A stretch of 7,570 nt of DNA from Flavobacteriales bacterium (GTDB lineage Bacteria; Bacteroidota; Bacteroidia; Flavobacteriales_D; Crocinitomicaceae). This document shows positions 7,044 through 7,570 of the stretch, piece by piece (within the stretch, counting starts at the first letter, position 1; the number at the start of each line of letters is the position of its first letter). Under the pieces are notes generated by a model. The model saw nothing but the letters and a program-made list of their open reading frames with translations. It made no database searches and was not told the origin of the DNA. The position numbers and the translations under genes are program-made. The stretch covers positions 1 through 7,570 of the forward strand of contig CANMFV010000042.1 of NCBI GenBank assembly GCA_947496835.1. Direction: 5' to 3'.

Positions 7044-7051
7044 CAAATTTA
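7044..7051 (-). promoter_or_regulatory. -7 box (TAAATTTG) for the paaE-paaE-SDR operon
   Basis: The minus strand reads TAAATTTG, a full match to the Bacteroidota sigma-A -7 consensus TAnnTTTG. It would give a leader of roughly 18 nt before the paaE ATG at 7019. A convincing TTG/TTTG -33 element is not seen at the usual 17-23 nt spacing, where the sequence reads about AGAC, so activator help or a weak promoter is possible. Confidence 0.5.
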
Positions 7052-7054
7052 CAC

Positions 7055-7068
7055 AATACTTAAGTATT
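7055..7068. repeat. 14-bp perfect palindrome, candidate operator
   Basis: AATACTTAAGTATT is a perfect 14-bp palindrome centred between 7061 and 7062. The flanks ACA and TTGT extend the symmetry with a one-base offset. It lies immediately upstream of the minus-strand -7 box, where a bound protein would interfere with or assist paaE transcription. It is AT-rich, so chance occurrence cannot be excluded. Confidence 0.4.
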
Positions 7069-7082
7069 TTGTCTGTTTTTAG

Positions 7083-7093
7083 GAACAATGTTC
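7083..7093. repeat. Inverted repeat GAACA-A-TGTTC, candidate operator
   Basis: Two 5-bp arms (GAACA and TGTTC) are separated by a single A, close to the centre of the divergent region. The arms contain G/C, unlike the other repeats here, which makes this the more specific-looking candidate regulator site. I cannot assign it to a known PaaR or PaaX motif. Confidence 0.35.
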
Positions 7094-7097
7094 TGCG

Positions 7098-7118
7098 ATA
7101 TTTGTTTAAAGTAAATAT
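7098..7118. repeat. 21-bp imperfect palindrome upstream of the paaA promoter box
   Basis: The arms ATATTT (7098-7103) and AAATAT (7113-7118) flank a TTTAAA-containing core. Sixteen of the twenty paired positions match. The element covers the area where the paaA -33 element should lie, ending 10 nt before the -7 box, so a bound protein could block RNA polymerase. It is very AT-rich, which lowers specificity. Confidence 0.3.
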
Positions 7119-7128
7119 TGATATTTCG

Positions 7129-7136
7129 TATATTTG
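7129..7136 (+). promoter_or_regulatory. -7 box (TATATTTG) for paaA
   Basis: TATATTTG is a full match to the Bacteroidota -7 consensus TAnnTTTG, with expected transcription start near 7142 and a leader of about 11 nt before the ATG at 7154. The nearest upstream TTTG (7101-7104) is 24 nt away, slightly longer than the usual spacing. Confidence 0.6.
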
Positions 7137-7153
7137 TCAAAAGCAGTAAGAAC

Positions 7154-7570
7154 ATGAAAACAATGGATTTACAAGAATTAGAAAAGCGCTTCCAGGAAAA
7201 GATTGATAATGAAATTAAGATCGAGCCAAATGATTGGATGCCAGATGAATACCGTAAAACGTTAATCCGTCAGATTTCGCAGCATGCGCATTCTGAAATT
7301 GTTGGAATGCTTCCTGAGGGGAATTGGATAACACGTGCCCCGAATTTGCGTCGCAAAGCGGTGTTGTTGGCAAAAGTACAAGACGAAGCCGGACACGGAC
7401 TTTATTTATACAGTTCTGTGGAGACTTTAGGTGCTGACCGTGAAGATACGATCGATGATTTACATTCAGGAAAAGCGAAGTACTCATCTATTTTTAATTA
7501 TCCTGCTGTTACTTGGGCGGACATTGGTACCATCGGTTGGTTGGTTGATGGCGCAGCAATCATGAATCAG
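7154..7570 (+). CDS. paaA: Phenylacetyl-CoA epoxidase oxygenase subunit PaaA, N-terminal part (runs off the right edge)
   Basis: The reading frame from ATG 7154 is open for 139 codons to the window end, a little under half of the usual length of about 310 residues. It contains long blocks shared with E. coli PaaA: IEPNDWMPDEYRKTLIRQI, QHAHSEIVGMLPEGNWITRA, LAKVQDEAGHGLYLYS, KYSSIFNYP and WADIGTIGWLVDGAA. PaaA is the di-iron oxygenase subunit of PaaABC(E), which converts phenylacetyl-CoA to its 1,2-epoxide in the cytoplasm. E48 (HSEI) and E78/H81 (DEAGH) align with E42, E72 and H75 of the E. coli protein, the latter two being iron-ligand positions, so the visible half of the active site is intact. 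The start could also be the second Met at 7163, since neither has a strong Shine-Dalgarno sequence. The remaining paaBCD genes would be expected downstream, outside the window. Confidence 0.96.
   Translation, partial: MKTMDLQELEKRFQEKIDNEIKIEPNDWMPDEYRKTLIRQISQHAHSEIVGMLPEGNWITRAPNLRRKAVLLAKVQDEAGHGLYLYSSVETLGADREDTIDDLHSGKAKYSSIFNYPAVTWADIGTIGWLVDGAAIMNQ

Larger units (their letters stand above)
7020..7153. promoter_or_regulatory. Divergent paaE/paaA intergenic control region
   Basis: This AT-rich 134-bp region lies between divergently transcribed paaE and paaA, and no ORF is supported in it. It holds one promoter candidate for each direction and three inverted repeats, each listed separately. 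The repeats lie between or beside the two -7 boxes, where a single regulator could control both operons. No terminator or riboswitch-like structure is apparent. Confidence 0.75.

Noticed and set aside
7021..7051. AATTTAAATT and TTGAA-rich repeats just upstream of paaE
   Set aside because: These are low-complexity AT patterns expected by chance in this composition, with no arm longer than 5 bp.
7215..7487. Minus-strand open frame of 90 codons opposite paaA
   Set aside because: It lies entirely antisense to a strongly conserved PaaA coding sequence, and its translation shows no recognisable domain. It is a shadow frame.
1..7570. CRISPR arrays, insertion sequences, integration sites, tRNA or rRNA genes
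   Set aside because: No regularly spaced repeats, transposase or integrase motifs, terminal inverted repeats or tRNA-like folds were seen. Genes fill nearly the whole window.

Overview
The window comes from a Bacteroidota genome, most likely a member of the Flavobacteriales. A PorP/SprF-family outer-membrane protein sits next to a TPR / PD40-propeller / OmpA-like protein, a pair characteristic of that phylum. Base composition is AT-rich, starts mostly lack a clear Shine-Dalgarno sequence, and the main intergenic region carries matches to the Bacteroidota -7 promoter box TAnnTTTG. The species cannot be determined from the sequence alone.

Layout. Seven genes on the minus strand fill positions 1 to 7019, and one gene on the plus strand starts at 7154 and runs off the right edge. 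Reading the minus strand in transcription order: two tandem PaaE-type reductases (7019-5952, then 5949-4882); a short-chain dehydrogenase (4889-4203); a PorP/SprF-family protein (4155-3172); a TPR/PD40/OmpA-like protein (3190-1262); a multi-pass membrane protein of the DUF1624 / heparan-alpha-glucosaminide N-acetyltransferase-like type (1261-116); and the first 39 codons of a second copy of that membrane protein (from 119, running off the left edge). Junctions are very tight (8-bp, 19-bp and 4-bp overlaps, gaps of 0 and 2 bp), except for a 47-bp gap between the dehydrogenase and the PorP-like gene. That gap probably separates two transcription units.

Function. The right half is the edge of a phenylacetate catabolism (paa) locus. 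paaA encodes the oxygenase subunit of phenylacetyl-CoA epoxidase, and PaaE-type proteins are its NAD(P)H/FAD/2Fe-2S electron-transfer partners. Having two full-length, cofactor-complete PaaE paralogs in a row, divergent from paaA, is the most notable point here. The 134-bp divergent intergenic region (7020-7153) carries outward-facing promoter candidates and three inverted repeats that could bind a regulator.

The left half is a cell-envelope operon: an outer-membrane barrel, a periplasmic scaffold whose OmpA-like domain lacks the usual diaminopimelate-binding Asp, and two tandem membrane acyltransferase-like paralogs. This combination is the best candidate in the window for an undescribed functional unit, but every component family is known. 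I see no mobile elements, CRISPR arrays, tRNA or rRNA genes, no clear terminators, and no gene-free stretch longer than 134 bp.
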